Part shown: positions 25,601-32,893 of the stretch, piece after piece
Layout of the letters: every line of letters starts with the position of its first letter
Position numbering within the stretch: the first letter of the stretch is position 1
From: an uncultured Saprospiraceae bacterium
Lineage (GTDB): Bacteria; Bacteroidota; Bacteroidia; Chitinophagales; Saprospiraceae
Direction: 5' to 3'
Assembly (NCBI GenBank): GCA_905480595.1
Contig: CAJQQY010000504.1
Location: 1-35,313, forward strand
DNA: 35,313 nt
Notes under the pieces: generated by a model
Seen by the model: the letters and a program-made list of their open reading frames with translations, nothing else
Database searches by the model: none
Told to the model about the DNA's origin: nothing
Made by a program: the position numbers and the translations under genes

Positions 25601-25912
25601 ATCTGCTATAATATCGACCTCTGGCGAGACTCCTGCCTCAAATGCAAATCGTCGCAACAACTTTACTCCTAAACCATGAACTGTTCCAATCAATGCATTG
25701 GTCAATTCATCAGCTTGCTCCGTCAGTCCCTCTTCGAGTAATCGCACTCGCACTCGTTCTTGCAATTCTGCTGCTGCTTTTTTGGTAAATGTCGTAGCAA
25801 TAATTCCACTAGCTCGAACTCCACCTTTGAGTAATTCGACCATTTCGGAAGTCAAACGATACGTTTTTCCCGAACCTGCACCAGCAGAAATAATTTTAAT
25901 ATTTAACTTCAT
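22667..25912 (-). CDS. UvrD/AddA-like (RecB-like) DNA helicase with degenerate nuclease end
   Basis: 1081 residues with all superfamily 1A helicase motifs: Walker A SAGAGSGKT (Lys16), TFTKKAAAEL, Walker B VDEFQDTSP (about 336), WVGDPKQSIYGFRGAD, SWRSREDIVNA, LTYHRSKGLEWPMV and EARLMYVGVTRARDYL. This is the AddA/RecB class, which unwinds double-strand ends for recombination. The C-terminal ~120 residues still resemble the RecB-type nuclease (ETEIDFVIETDQGLVIIQ, then KQYKNEALRMTAW). The expected catalytic 'DYK' is replaced by QNS, so nuclease activity is doubtful. No AddB-like partner lies in this window. It starts 165 bp after the OmpA gene stop, across a repeat element. Confidence 0.88.
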   Translation of the reverse strand: MKLNIKIISAGAGSGKTYRLTSEMVELLKGGVRASGIIATTFTKKAAAELQERVRVRLLEEGLTEQADELTNALIGTVHGLGVKLLRRFAFEAGVSPEVDIIADEDQQVMFNKSMATVLNLERMEKMDRYTNILGLNKKGEYDWRTKVKQLTDVARSNDFSIEVLEKSKVKSFETFAAFLGEKSTKDPLKAYADLQKEMNEAIDCLENNPDETKVTRGGLETLKAFRNELNMRGNLDWHKWVKISKLKVGAKSKDDIQDLQELARAHDTFPQFHQDIEQFIHQIFDIAIEAIREYEAYKKQRGLIDYIDMEIQVKRLLDHPNVKEVLRSELDLLMVDEFQDTSPIQLEIFLKLSEIAKHSVWVGDPKQSIYGFRGADPKLMQAIMEEAGGVKPEDIQEYSWRSREDIVNATNAIFTKSFSHIPESQVVLKPKRTKIATADSKNKNSEPIEAGDAIQHWHFEADIEGNRLPGKPWMENCIAESVRVLLEKEPLVAPKDGEAWRKMQPGDVAILCRSNAECQAVAESLHRSGLKAAIARTGLLSTAESKLILACLKYMLNKNDSLSIAEILKLASGKHIEEIIEDRLNFLDERENSNKRWAEEDFYIEKLNELRRTTVELSSAELLDVVLEDLDLRRIIARWGKVEQRLDNVDVMRRFALQYEAACNRLHTAASLGGFLLYLNDLENNEKDVQGSGEGSDAVNILTYHRSKGLEWPMVICHSLEGRLRSDVFGMHIVSESEKIDLENILAGRWLRFWINPYSDQSGGTALAERLEVSDVSKVAREQALQEEARLMYVGVTRARDYLVFPTRKKPTLWLNRVWHEGNEKVPALDENSGETQWEWGDILYKETWVQAFPKDFTHSEPKEEKILFLDERQGNREHKSYHIDLTKEQINDFVGKSGAITNYGSAFQITEDTDTYSLLKMTKDFLIADYLEYENQLRWDMASGFLQRYELTETITETAVLEYSQKFFEYLNENFSIKKIYRKYTVRHFYQKRLFETEIDFVIETDQGLVIIQNSDFVGKAKQYKNEALRMTAWIHLCKTALQVIFKNGKVRTLVHFVVDGTLVVVETKVKAGAGQLSF

Positions 25913-25958
25913 TGAGACCCGTTTTTTGAACGGGTGAAATTACGAAAAAAGGAGGGAG

Positions 25959-26065
25959 TTTTTGCCGTAGATTTTTTAAGATTATTATGATACTTTATGA
26001 TTTCCCCAAAACATGTAAAAGAAAATCTTAAAAATCATATAGATCATAATAGTCTGTGGCAAAAA
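25959..26065. repeat. large imperfect inverted-repeat element between OmpA and helicase genes
   Basis: The outer ends TTTTTGCC (25959-) and GGCAAAAA (-26065) are inverted. Inside, words such as TATTATGAT/ATCATAATA and ATTTTTTAAGATT/AATCTTAAAAAT recur in inverted orientation. It can fold into a long stem. It may act as a terminator for the OmpA gene or be a mobile or REP-like repeat. Confidence 0.55.
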
Positions 26066-26076
26066 AAAAATAAAAT

Positions 26077-27153
26077 TTATTTTCCATCGGCTGCGCTGAT
26101 TACTTTTCCTGTGTCTAGGATGCGGATTTCGACTCTTCGATTAAGTGCTTGATCTTTCTCATTTCTGGCTTCGGGGAAAACCATTTGTGAATTATTGTAT
26201 CCTTTGTAAGTGAGTCGTTCTTCTGTAATATTATTTTCTAATAAAAAATCATAGATAACTTTTGCTCGATTGCCTGAAAGATCTTTTTCCCATTTCTTAA
26301 GTTGGGCTTCAGTTCGAAAAGGAGCATTGATGTGTCCTGCAATTTCGATTTTTATGGCAGGATTGAGTTCCATAAATTTAAGCACTTTGGGTAATTCTGG
26401 TTTTGACCTAGGCAATAAAATCGCTTTATTCCCAACGTAATATAAATTTTTGATGGACACTTTCTCACCTACTTCGATTGGTAAAAGAGGAATCGACATG
26501 ATGACTGTATTCTTTTTTGCCTTAACCATTTGTGTATCAAAAAAATAATCTTTTTTATAAATATCAACTCCTATAACGGTATTTTCTACAACTGATTTTT
26601 CGAAAGAACCATCGGCCTCTGTCTCCAAAGAATCTTTGTGACTTTTGGTATGAAAAATAACTTTGGCTTGCACGCCTTCGCCCGTTTTTTTATCTACCAC
26701 TTTTCCTTTGACAATGGACATTTTATTTTTTTTATAAAAACTGACTACAGCTCTTCGATTTTGCTGTCGTCCATAATCGGAGACATTTTCAGCAATTGGT
26801 TTTGCTTCACCAAAAACGGAAGTAGATATTTTTTCAGGAGAAAATGGTTGTTGTGATAAAAAATCTTGGACAGCATTGCTTCGTCTTCGAGAGAGGGCTA
26901 AATTATTTTCATCGGTTCCAACATGATCAGTATGAGCTTCGATGTGAACAAAAATATTCGGTTGATTTCCACAACTATCAATCATGGACAACAAAGCGTT
27001 TTCAGAATCGGAAGTAATGTCATGTTTTCCAAAATCAAAATACACCCGTTCTTGTAACAAGAGATTTACGGAGTCAAAAGGTGAGCTTTGAGCTATCGCT
27101 ACTTTTCCAATAAAAATAAAAAGGAGAGAGATTAAGATTCTTTGAATTGACAT
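26077..27153 (-). CDS. outer-membrane protein with two OmpA-like domains
   Basis: 358 residues from the ATG at 27153; a longer frame to 27252 lacks a signal and is rejected. The signal peptide MSIQRILISLLFIFIGKVAIAQ ends in AQ. Residues ~30-135 form a first OmpA-like peptidoglycan-binding domain (VYFDFGKHDI, IEAHTDHVGTDENNLALSRRR, YGRQQNRRAVV). Residues ~140-205 form a beta-sandwich of the carboxypeptidase-regulatory type (VKGKVVDKKTGEGVQAKVIF, ADGSF). Residues ~225-345 form a second, more divergent OmpA domain (IEIAGHINAP, LSGNRAKVIYDFLLENNI, NRRVEIRIL). It tethers the outer membrane to the wall. Transcription leads toward the helicase gene, but the inverted repeat probably separates them. 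Confidence 0.87.
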   Translation of the reverse strand: MSIQRILISLLFIFIGKVAIAQSSPFDSVNLLLQERVYFDFGKHDITSDSENALLSMIDSCGNQPNIFVHIEAHTDHVGTDENNLALSRRRSNAVQDFLSQQPFSPEKISTSVFGEAKPIAENVSDYGRQQNRRAVVSFYKKNKMSIVKGKVVDKKTGEGVQAKVIFHTKSHKDSLETEADGSFEKSVVENTVIGVDIYKKDYFFDTQMVKAKKNTVIMSIPLLPIEVGEKVSIKNLYYVGNKAILLPRSKPELPKVLKFMELNPAIKIEIAGHINAPFRTEAQLKKWEKDLSGNRAKVIYDFLLENNITEERLTYKGYNNSQMVFPEARNEKDQALNRRVEIRILDTGKVISAADGK

Positions 27154-27266
27154 AAATTCCGTTGATATGTTTGAAAAAAAGTTAGAATGGTTTTCTCTTT
27201 TTGCAAAAACATAATGTACAAATTTTAAAAAGGAACAGAACCGTTCTTTCAAATGTCAAAAAACAT

Positions 27267-27893
27267 TTAGTGAAGCTGCACTATTTTCCCATCCAAAGTT
27301 CGAATGATTGCTTCTAAATGAATGCGATCTCCTTGTTCAACAATTAAATTTACTCCTAATTTCCCAAGTTGATTTTTGATAAATACTGGGTTGGGATGAA
27401 TTGCTTTGAACGACAAAACTTCACCTGCTTGTGGAAGTGTTTTGGATGGATGAATTGTTTCTCCCCAATTTAAAAAGAAAGGCATTATACCATTTTCATT
27501 TTCCAAAATTGGTTCTGTCAATTGCCATTTTAAAATATTTCCATTAGGTTGAGTTCGAGTTCCACTTTCGATTTTGCCTAATGGAATTTGGTTTTCGTTG
27601 GCTAATTTTTCTAGTTCAAACAAGTTTGAATTTCCTGCAGCCCAAGTCCATAATTGAGGTTGAGTAGCTTGATCTGTTTTCATCCAAAGTGGTTTTGGAA
27701 CATCAGGTTGAGTTGGATCAGGTGCAATAACTTCGAAGTAAATATCCCCAAAAGCTAAGAGTGCATTGTGAGTTCCTCGTCCTTTGTGCTGTCCTCCGAT
27801 GATGGGTCGGATGCCTAGTAATTTTTCAATTACGTCCATTCCTAATTCTAAAGTTGGTGCTGCGAAAATGAGATGATCTATATTTGGAAGCAT
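27267..27893 (-). CDS. VOC-family (glyoxalase-like) protein
   Basis: 208 residues. The N-terminus IDHLIFAAPTLELGMDVIEKLLGIRPIIGGQHKGRGTHN is given here in parts: IDHLIFAAPTLELG with His7, then GGQHKGRGTHNALLAFG with further His, and FEVIAPDPTQPDVPKP. This is the Glyoxalase_3 type of the vicinal oxygen chelate fold, which uses paired beta-alpha-beta-beta-beta units to hold a metal. The reaction is not predictable; members range from dioxygenases to resistance proteins. It is cytosolic. The OmpA gene start lies 114 bp downstream, and a short copy of the dispersed repeat lies immediately upstream of the start codon. Confidence 0.83.
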   Translation of the reverse strand: MLPNIDHLIFAAPTLELGMDVIEKLLGIRPIIGGQHKGRGTHNALLAFGDIYFEVIAPDPTQPDVPKPLWMKTDQATQPQLWTWAAGNSNLFELEKLANENQIPLGKIESGTRTQPNGNILKWQLTEPILENENGIMPFFLNWGETIHPSKTLPQAGEVLSFKAIHPNPVFIKNQLGKLGVNLIVEQGDRIHLEAIIRTLDGKIVQLH

Positions 27894-27900
27894 TTTTTAT

Positions 27901-27930
27901 TAATGGTTAATTGTGAGTGGTGAACGATCA
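27901..27930. repeat. single copy of the dispersed TTAATTGTGA-type repeat
   Basis: The segment reads TAATGGTTAATTGTGAGTGG, then TGAACG. It matches the left arm of the element at 20111-20142 closely. No inverted partner is seen here. Confidence 0.55.
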
Positions 27931-27970
27931 CTAGATAAAAAATTAAGTATCATTTGAAGCTAGTTTTTAA

Positions 27971-28008
27971 AAAATGGCTATTAGTCTGTTTTTACTAATA
28001 GCCATTTT
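27971..28008 (-). terminator. terminator of the CNNM/CBS gene
   Basis: A perfect 15-bp stem AAAATGGCTATTAGT / ACTAATAGCCATTTT with an 8-nt loop. On the minus strand a T-run follows. It lies 30 bases after the stop at 28039. Confidence 0.88.
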
Positions 28009-28038
28009 AATTTCAATAAATTTTCAGAAGACGAAAAT

Positions 28039-29136
28039 TTACTCCTTGGTTCCTCCTTTTAACTCATCAGTTTTTTCTTCGATGATACCTAAAGCTTTCG
28101 CTCGTATTTCCCATCTTTGTCGAGCCAACTTTTGCATATCTTCCGTTCCATCAAACTCATCAACGATTTCCAAACCAAGTAAAGTTTCGATTACATCTTC
28201 CAAGGAGGCGATTCCAGCCATTCCACCAAAACTATCAATGACGAGAGAAATATGTTCTCTTTTTTCCATAAATCGGTTGAATAATTCTGGGATTGGAAAT
28301 TCCTCGTTGACGACTATCAATTCACGTTTAATGCTACTCAAAGGAGCATCATCCTTATCCTCAATCAAGGCTGCCAACAAATGGTCTTTAAGAAAATAAC
28401 CTGTAATATGATCTTTTGATTTTTGAAAAAGTGGCACTCTTGAGAAGCGTAAATTTTTATTATTTTCATAAAAATCTCGGATGGTCGTGCTTTCTTCTGC
28501 AGCAACTACGACGGTTCGAGGAGTCATAACATCCTTCGCTAAAACTTTATTAAAACCTAATAAATTTCGAATAATTTTAGATTCGTTCTTTTTGAGTTCG
28601 CCACCTTTTTCTGCAATATTGGTCATGGCTGTAAAGTCAGCCCGGCTCAAGACACTCTTTCCTTTTTCTTTTTTCAAAGCCTTAGTTATCAATTGGCTAA
28701 CCCAAACGATTGGAGCTAAAACGAACAAAATAAAGTTGAGAGATTTAACGGTAAAAGGAGCTAACTCTCTCCAATAATTTGCTCCAATAGTTTTTGGAAT
28801 TATTTCAGACAAAATCAAAATTGCCAAAGTCATAGCCACAGGTACAACTACTCCAGTCATCATTTCATTCCCTGGCCAAACTTTAGTTGCAGATGCTCCA
28901 ACTCCAATTGCTCCAGCGGTATGGGCGATCGTATTAAGTGTCAAAATTGCTGCTAAAGGCCGATCAATATTCTTTTTAAATTCTTGAAGCGTCTTTCCTA
29001 TTGCACCACCTTCTTGTAATTTCACTTCTGCAAAGGCAGGTGAAATACTCAATAGTACAGCTTCCCAAACGGAACATAAAAAAGAAAAAACAATAGAAAT
29101 GGCGAACCAAAGAATTAATAAGGAGATACCTTCCAT
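28039..29136 (-). CDS. CNNM-domain/CBS-domain (CorC/HlyC-type hemolysin family) membrane protein
   Basis: 365 residues from the ATG at 29136. The upstream frame to 29199 overlaps the promoter and is rejected. Residues ~1-180 form the CNNM (DUF21) domain with four hydrophobic segments (SLLILWFAISIVFSFLCSVWEA in parts, LAILILSEIIPKTIGANYW, SLNFILFVLAPIVWVSQL). A CBS pair follows (KDVMTPRTVVVAAEES, HISLVIDSFGGMAGIASLEDVIETLLG), and the sequence ends in EIVDEFD and a short tail. The large transporter-associated CorC_HlyC domain is absent. Members transport or sense Mg or related cations. It is a single-gene unit with its own promoter and terminator. Confidence 0.9.
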   Translation of the reverse strand: MEGISLLILWFAISIVFSFLCSVWEAVLLSISPAFAEVKLQEGGAIGKTLQEFKKNIDRPLAAILTLNTIAHTAGAIGVGASATKVWPGNEMMTGVVVPVAMTLAILILSEIIPKTIGANYWRELAPFTVKSLNFILFVLAPIVWVSQLITKALKKEKGKSVLSRADFTAMTNIAEKGGELKKNESKIIRNLLGFNKVLAKDVMTPRTVVVAAEESTTIRDFYENNKNLRFSRVPLFQKSKDHITGYFLKDHLLAALIEDKDDAPLSSIKRELIVVNEEFPIPELFNRFMEKREHISLVIDSFGGMAGIASLEDVIETLLGLEIVDEFDGTEDMQKLARQRWEIRAKALGIIEEKTDELKGGTKE

Positions 29137-29171
29137 TTTTGTGTTTTGAATTGAAAAAAAAATTATAAGTG

Positions 29172-29179
29172 CAAAAGTA
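29172..29179 (-). promoter_or_regulatory. promoter of the CNNM/CBS gene
   Basis: The minus strand has TACTTTTG, exact for TAnnTTTG, with a TTTG 17 bases upstream as a possible -33 element. The -7 lies about 36 bases before the ATG at 29136. Confidence 0.6.
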
Positions 29180-29270
29180 ACAAAAAAAGCCTTTGCCAAA
29201 TAATTTCATGACAAAGACTCTAATGTAATTAACACACGCTCTTTCTTTTCTTTAGGTTTTAATTCGTGAA

Positions 29271-29456
29271 ATCATTTGGTAAAATAGAGACTCCTAAACT
29301 TGGGGTAATTAGTTAGGAGCCTCTAACTGTACATTCGTCTAAGACAAGGGGGCAGTTTTCTGTATACTGAGGATAGAGGCGCTGTTTTAGATCTCTTAGA
29401 CGTGTCAGCTTCTTGGGGGTTTAAGGGTTTGTTTGACTTTTGTTATCATTTGGTAA
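29271..29456. repeat. 12-bp direct repeats flanking a GC-richer structured segment
   Basis: ATCATTTGGTAA occurs at 29271-29282 and again at 29445-29456. The 162 bp between are about 42% G+C by my count, well above the flanking intergenic DNA. They contain two strong stems (see the candidate RNA). The rest of the 478-bp gap between 29137 and 29614 shows no coding frame. Confidence 0.6.
29285..29452 (-). ncRNA. candidate structured small RNA, family not recognised
   Basis: On the minus strand an exact -7 element TATGTTTG (29459-29466) would start a transcript near 29451. It would pass through an 8-bp closed stem GTCTAAGA/TCTTAGAC (29394-29401 with 29337-29344). It would end in an 11-position hairpin with one mismatch (GAGGCTCCTAA with TTAGGAGTCTC, 29287-29323), followed by ATTTT. 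Length about 165 nt. I do not see the signatures of tmRNA, RNase P or SRP RNA. 6S RNA is possible but not shown. The strand is inferred from the promoter and terminator order. Confidence 0.4.
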
Positions 29457-29458
29457 TC

Positions 29459-29466
29459 CAAACATA
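29459..29466 (-). promoter_or_regulatory. -7 element for the candidate small RNA
   Basis: TATGTTTG on the minus strand matches TAnnTTTG. No coding frame follows for more than 250 bases in that direction, so it is either the promoter of an RNA gene or a distant second promoter of the CNNM gene. Confidence 0.4.
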
Positions 29467-29614
29467 AGACAGAAAGTTAATGTTTCTATACTTTGGAATA
29501 ACAATACTAATCATCCTTACATCAATTTATATTAACAAAAAAATACATAAATAACTGACTATCAAATAATTAAGATTTATAATTTTTATCTTTTTTTATG
29601 GTCTTTAATATAAT

Positions 29615-30403
29615 CTAAAATTGATTTAATTTCTCCATAATTTCCAAAGCTTCTAGATTTTTTTGTTTTAATTGGTTCCTTAAAGCGTGCTTAATGATCC
29701 ATTTTCGTTGAGATGAAGGATTTTGATTAGCCCATCTTTTTAAGACTTCAATACCTATAGAAAAATTATCTTTTAAAATATCATTCAAATTATTCGCGAC
29801 AGATTTTTGAACATATTTAGAAGGATCATCTTTTAGATTTTCGAGTATGGGCAAAATAGGACTTGGGTCATCGATAAAAATTTGCAACTTAGTTGCCCAT
29901 GGTAATTTTGGTCTACAGCCTTCAGAGGCTAATCTTCGAACATGTTTGTTTTTATTTTTTGACCATTGAAGCATTTTTTTCATGGTCCGATTTGGATATT
30001 TTTTAATGAATGGTCGAATGGTGTATTCCCCTGTGTTGCGCTTGGTAATTTCTTCAATCGCTTTCATGGAAATATTAAAATCATCTAATCCATATTTTTC
30101 TACAAATTTAGCGATAGGCATGATCCAATATCCTTCCGTAAACATGCCGGTTTCTTTTTCATTTTCTTCTTCTAAAATTTGTTCAAGAATATTCCAACTA
30201 CTTTCAAAGTCTTTAGAAATGTACTGTTGCAAAAAATCACAAAGAAGTTCTACTCGATCTTTAAGTTCGAGCGGTGTGACGCCTTTTTTTACTTTTTGAA
30301 CAAATTGTCTTTTATTAAAATCAGGATGGATTGGTTGAATCTTATTCGCTAGCATTTTTGCCAACTCTTTATCAAACCAAAGTTTTAGTTGTTTGTAAGC
30401 CAT
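29615..30403 (-). CDS. AlkC/AlkD-like DNA alkylation repair protein (HEAT-repeat glycosylase)
   Basis: 262 residues, all helical. The diagnostic stretch near residues 155-215 is HVRRLASEGCRPKLPWATKL, then DDPSPILPILENLKDDPSKY and VQKSVANNLNDILKDN, typical of AlkC-type 3-methyladenine/7-methylguanine DNA glycosylases. These are built from HEAT-like repeats and flip no base. The length matches single-domain AlkC; the Ig-like extension of long AlkC proteins is absent. It is cytosolic and repairs alkylated bases. It is monocistronic, with a 131-bp repeat-bearing gap to the sugar transferase upstream. Confidence 0.86.
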   Translation of the reverse strand: MAYKQLKLWFDKELAKMLANKIQPIHPDFNKRQFVQKVKKGVTPLELKDRVELLCDFLQQYISKDFESSWNILEQILEEENEKETGMFTEGYWIMPIAKFVEKYGLDDFNISMKAIEEITKRNTGEYTIRPFIKKYPNRTMKKMLQWSKNKNKHVRRLASEGCRPKLPWATKLQIFIDDPSPILPILENLKDDPSKYVQKSVANNLNDILKDNFSIGIEVLKRWANQNPSSQRKWIIKHALRNQLKQKNLEALEIMEKLNQF

Positions 30404-30414
30404 GTTTTTAAAGG

Positions 30415-30534
30415 TGAATGTTTAATTTTTTGACGATGTTAATTGTGAATTTAGGGGTTAATTTTTTTATACAAAAATAACCTAAGGCGAAGAGACATTA
30501 ACTGTTCAACGTTCACAATTAACCGTTAAAAAAG
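30415..30534. repeat. dispersed repeat with inverted GTTAATTGTGAA / TTCACAATTAAC arms
   Basis: Perfect 12-bp inverted arms lie at 30438-30449 and 30512-30523, with related sequence around them (GGTGAATGTTTAATT on the left, CATTAACTGTTCAACG on the right). It fills the gap between the sugar transferase stop (30535) and the AlkC-like start (30403). It is the same family as 20111-20206. Confidence 0.65.
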
Positions 30535-31953
30535 TTATTTGCCTTTTCCTTGAAGAAGGACGAGGCCTGTGTAGAAAAGGATTTTGAAGTCTAGGGCAAG
30601 CGACATATTTTCGATGTAGAGGATATCGAATTTTAATCTTTGCAACATTTCTTTTACGTTGGACGCATAGCCATATTTGACTTGTCCCCAGGAAGTGATA
30701 CCAGGACGTACTTTAAGCAAGTGTCGATAATGTGGTGCTTCTTTCATGATCAAATCAATATAATGTTGTCGTTCAGGTCTTGGCCCAACGAGCGACATAT
30801 CTCCAATGAGAACATTCCAAAATTGAGGGATTTCATCTAGCCTCCATTTTCTCATTACTTTTCCCCAAGGAGTAACTCGATTGTCATGATCGTGAGAAAG
30901 TTGTGGGCCTTGGGATTCTGCATCAACTCGCATGGAACGAAACTTATAGATAAAAAAAGGTTTTCCATTAATTCCAATTCGTTCTTGCAAAAACATTATT
31001 GGTCCATCGGAGGAAAGTCTAACTCGAATTACTACATAAATAACGACAGGCAATAAAATAACCATCGTCACTAAACTGACCGTTATGTCAATAATTCTTT
31101 TGATGAAAAATTGCCACCGTGGCATCAAATATTGTTTGATTTCAATAAGAACTGCTCCGTAGACGTGGTTCATTTTTACTGTTCCAAGCATGATATCGTA
31201 CATGTCAGGAATGATCTTTACCAATATTTTTTCAGAAAATTCATAAAGGACATCTAGTATTTCTTTTACTCGATTATGTTCTGAAGTTTCAATGGCGATA
31301 ATGACTTCTTCGATTTCACTATCGCTGAGGACATTTTGTAGGTCTTTTATTTTTCCTAATTTAGGAAGATGTGCAGACAGCTCATTTTTGCTTTTTCCAT
31401 TACTGTCAATAAAACCGATAAAATTATATCCTAATCCTTTTTCTCTAGATGTGATTTCATCGTAAAGTTCAAGAGCATTTTGATTTCCACCGATGACTAA
31501 GGTTCGATAAGTGACTAAACCACTTTTTAATCTGCGACTTGCCCTAGTCAATAAAATCATTCGGAGAAGAACTGTAAACCCAAAATGCAGAAATAATAAT
31601 GTAAAAAATGAATTATAATAAGTTTTATAATCTTTTACAAAGTCATCTAAAATCAATGTGAAAAATAAAAACAAAACTCCAAAAAATGCTAAGAAAAATG
31701 TCCTCGTAAATGTGGCCAATCGAGACATTCGATAGACATCATTATACTGATCGAAAATGGAATAAAACAATACCCAACAAATCGGAATAATGATGATCCC
31801 CAACCAAAAATTTTCATCTTGAAAAATAGTCGCATCAACTGGAGCACCCTCTACTTTTTTTCTATACACATAAAAGCACGCCCACGCCAGCATTGCCGTC
31901 AAAAAGTCGGCAAGCCCATAAAAAAACATGTCTAAGCGTCGCTGTTGCTTCAT
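30535..31953 (-). CDS. polyprenyl-phosphate sugar-1-phosphate transferase (WcaJ/WbaP-type)
   Basis: 472 residues. Four hydrophobic helices fill the first ~130 residues (ADFLTAMLAWACFYVYR, WLGIIIIPICWVLFYSIF, FFLAFFGVLFLFFTLIL). A Rossmann-like CoA-binding-type domain follows, ~145-250 (TLVIGGNQNALELYDEI). The bacterial sugar transferase domain spans ~283-472 (KRIIDITVSLVTMVILLP, FRSMRVDAE, RKWRLDEIPQFWNVLIGDM, SLVGPRPER, VRPGITSWGQ). It moves a sugar-1-phosphate onto undecaprenyl phosphate, the first step of capsule, O-antigen or colanic-acid-type repeat units, at the inner membrane. It is the third gene after the Gfo/Idh enzyme and lipoprotein, with gaps of 31-33 bp. Confidence 0.93.
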   Translation of the reverse strand: MKQQRRLDMFFYGLADFLTAMLAWACFYVYRKKVEGAPVDATIFQDENFWLGIIIIPICWVLFYSIFDQYNDVYRMSRLATFTRTFFLAFFGVLFLFFTLILDDFVKDYKTYYNSFFTLLFLHFGFTVLLRMILLTRASRRLKSGLVTYRTLVIGGNQNALELYDEITSREKGLGYNFIGFIDSNGKSKNELSAHLPKLGKIKDLQNVLSDSEIEEVIIAIETSEHNRVKEILDVLYEFSEKILVKIIPDMYDIMLGTVKMNHVYGAVLIEIKQYLMPRWQFFIKRIIDITVSLVTMVILLPVVIYVVIRVRLSSDGPIMFLQERIGINGKPFFIYKFRSMRVDAESQGPQLSHDHDNRVTPWGKVMRKWRLDEIPQFWNVLIGDMSLVGPRPERQHYIDLIMKEAPHYRHLLKVRPGITSWGQVKYGYASNVKEMLQRLKFDILYIENMSLALDFKILFYTGLVLLQGKGK

Positions 31954-31986
31954 TTATATATAAAGTAGTTTCTTTCTATTCTGGTT

Positions 31987-32862
31987 TTAATTATCTGGAA
32001 ATTCCATCACCTTGATGTTATCAATAAGGTACGTTGAAGTCGTTTGTCCTTCCGGAAGCTGTGCCCCAAAAAGAATTCTAAACCTCTTAAATGTAGAACC
32101 ATATTGAATTAATTGGTTGGTCAAATCAATATAAACTTTATTCCAATTTGATTGCGGGTTAAGAGCAATAAAATATGATAATGCTGGTGTTGGATTGTTA
32201 TCAGTATAACCAAGTAAAGCAACTTGAAGAATACCTTCAGTTTTATAGTGCATTTCCAAAAAAGCTACATCGCCTAATGTTGGTAATTCCATATCACTTG
32301 AAGTCGCTACTTCCATTTTTGGATTATTTTCATCTAAAACAAATCCAATAGAACTTCCTTCAAAACCTCCTTCTTGTGGCGAAAAAAAATCTGTGCTGAC
32401 CATTAGAGTCGTATCGAGCACCAAATCCAAAGAGTTAGTACCTTCAAAATCTGCTTCAAAATGAAAAATCACTCGTGGATCGTACTGAGTGGATGGTTGA
32501 ATAGTATCAACTTCTCCTATTGCTAAATCAACTGATGTCTCATATCGAGTCATGAATTTATAAATATTAGGAGTTGCTTTAATTCCATTTTCCAGAACCC
32601 CTGGCTCAATGATCAATTCTGTATTTCCTTCCGCAATAATCGGAAAAGTAGCAGGTAACTGATACACACCTAAGAAATCTCCTGTCTCAGCTGAACTAAT
32701 CCATGCATCTCTAATTTCCTGTTTGTCTGTTCCTTGATCTCCATTTGTAGTAATCGTAAATGGTTTGAGGTGAACATAGGAAGGAATTGGTTCCTTGTCC
32801 AAATCACAGCTTCCAATAAAAAACAATACAGTTACAAATAAGTAAAGCTCTATTTTTTTCAT
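31987..32862 (-). CDS. lipoprotein of unknown function in a glycan operon
   Basis: 291 residues from the ATG at 32862. A longer in-frame start at 32934 would overlap the oxidoreductase gene and spoil the signal. The signal MKKIELYLFVTVLFFIGS ends at Cys19 with DLDKEP following, so it is lipid-anchored and possibly surface-exposed. The rest is beta-rich. A C-terminal part (VAFLEMHYKTEGILQVALLG, NKVYIDLTN, TSTYLIDNIKV) resembles jelly-roll carbohydrate-binding or galactose-binding folds, but no family is recognised with confidence. It sits 31 bp after the Gfo/Idh stop and 33 bp before the sugar transferase start, so it probably serves the same surface-glycan process. Confidence 0.75.
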   Translation of the reverse strand: MKKIELYLFVTVLFFIGSCDLDKEPIPSYVHLKPFTITTNGDQGTDKQEIRDAWISSAETGDFLGVYQLPATFPIIAEGNTELIIEPGVLENGIKATPNIYKFMTRYETSVDLAIGEVDTIQPSTQYDPRVIFHFEADFEGTNSLDLVLDTTLMVSTDFFSPQEGGFEGSSIGFVLDENNPKMEVATSSDMELPTLGDVAFLEMHYKTEGILQVALLGYTDNNPTPALSYFIALNPQSNWNKVYIDLTNQLIQYGSTFKRFRILFGAQLPEGQTTSTYLIDNIKVMEFPDN

Positions 32863-32893
32863 AATCTTTTTTTTAAGAGGTAGATAATTTGAA

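Noticed and set aside
29285..29452. tmRNA, RNase P or SRP RNA assignment for the structured island
   Set aside because: None of their conserved sequence blocks (tRNA-like ends, GAGGAAAGTCC-type core, GNAR-loop helix 8) is visible.
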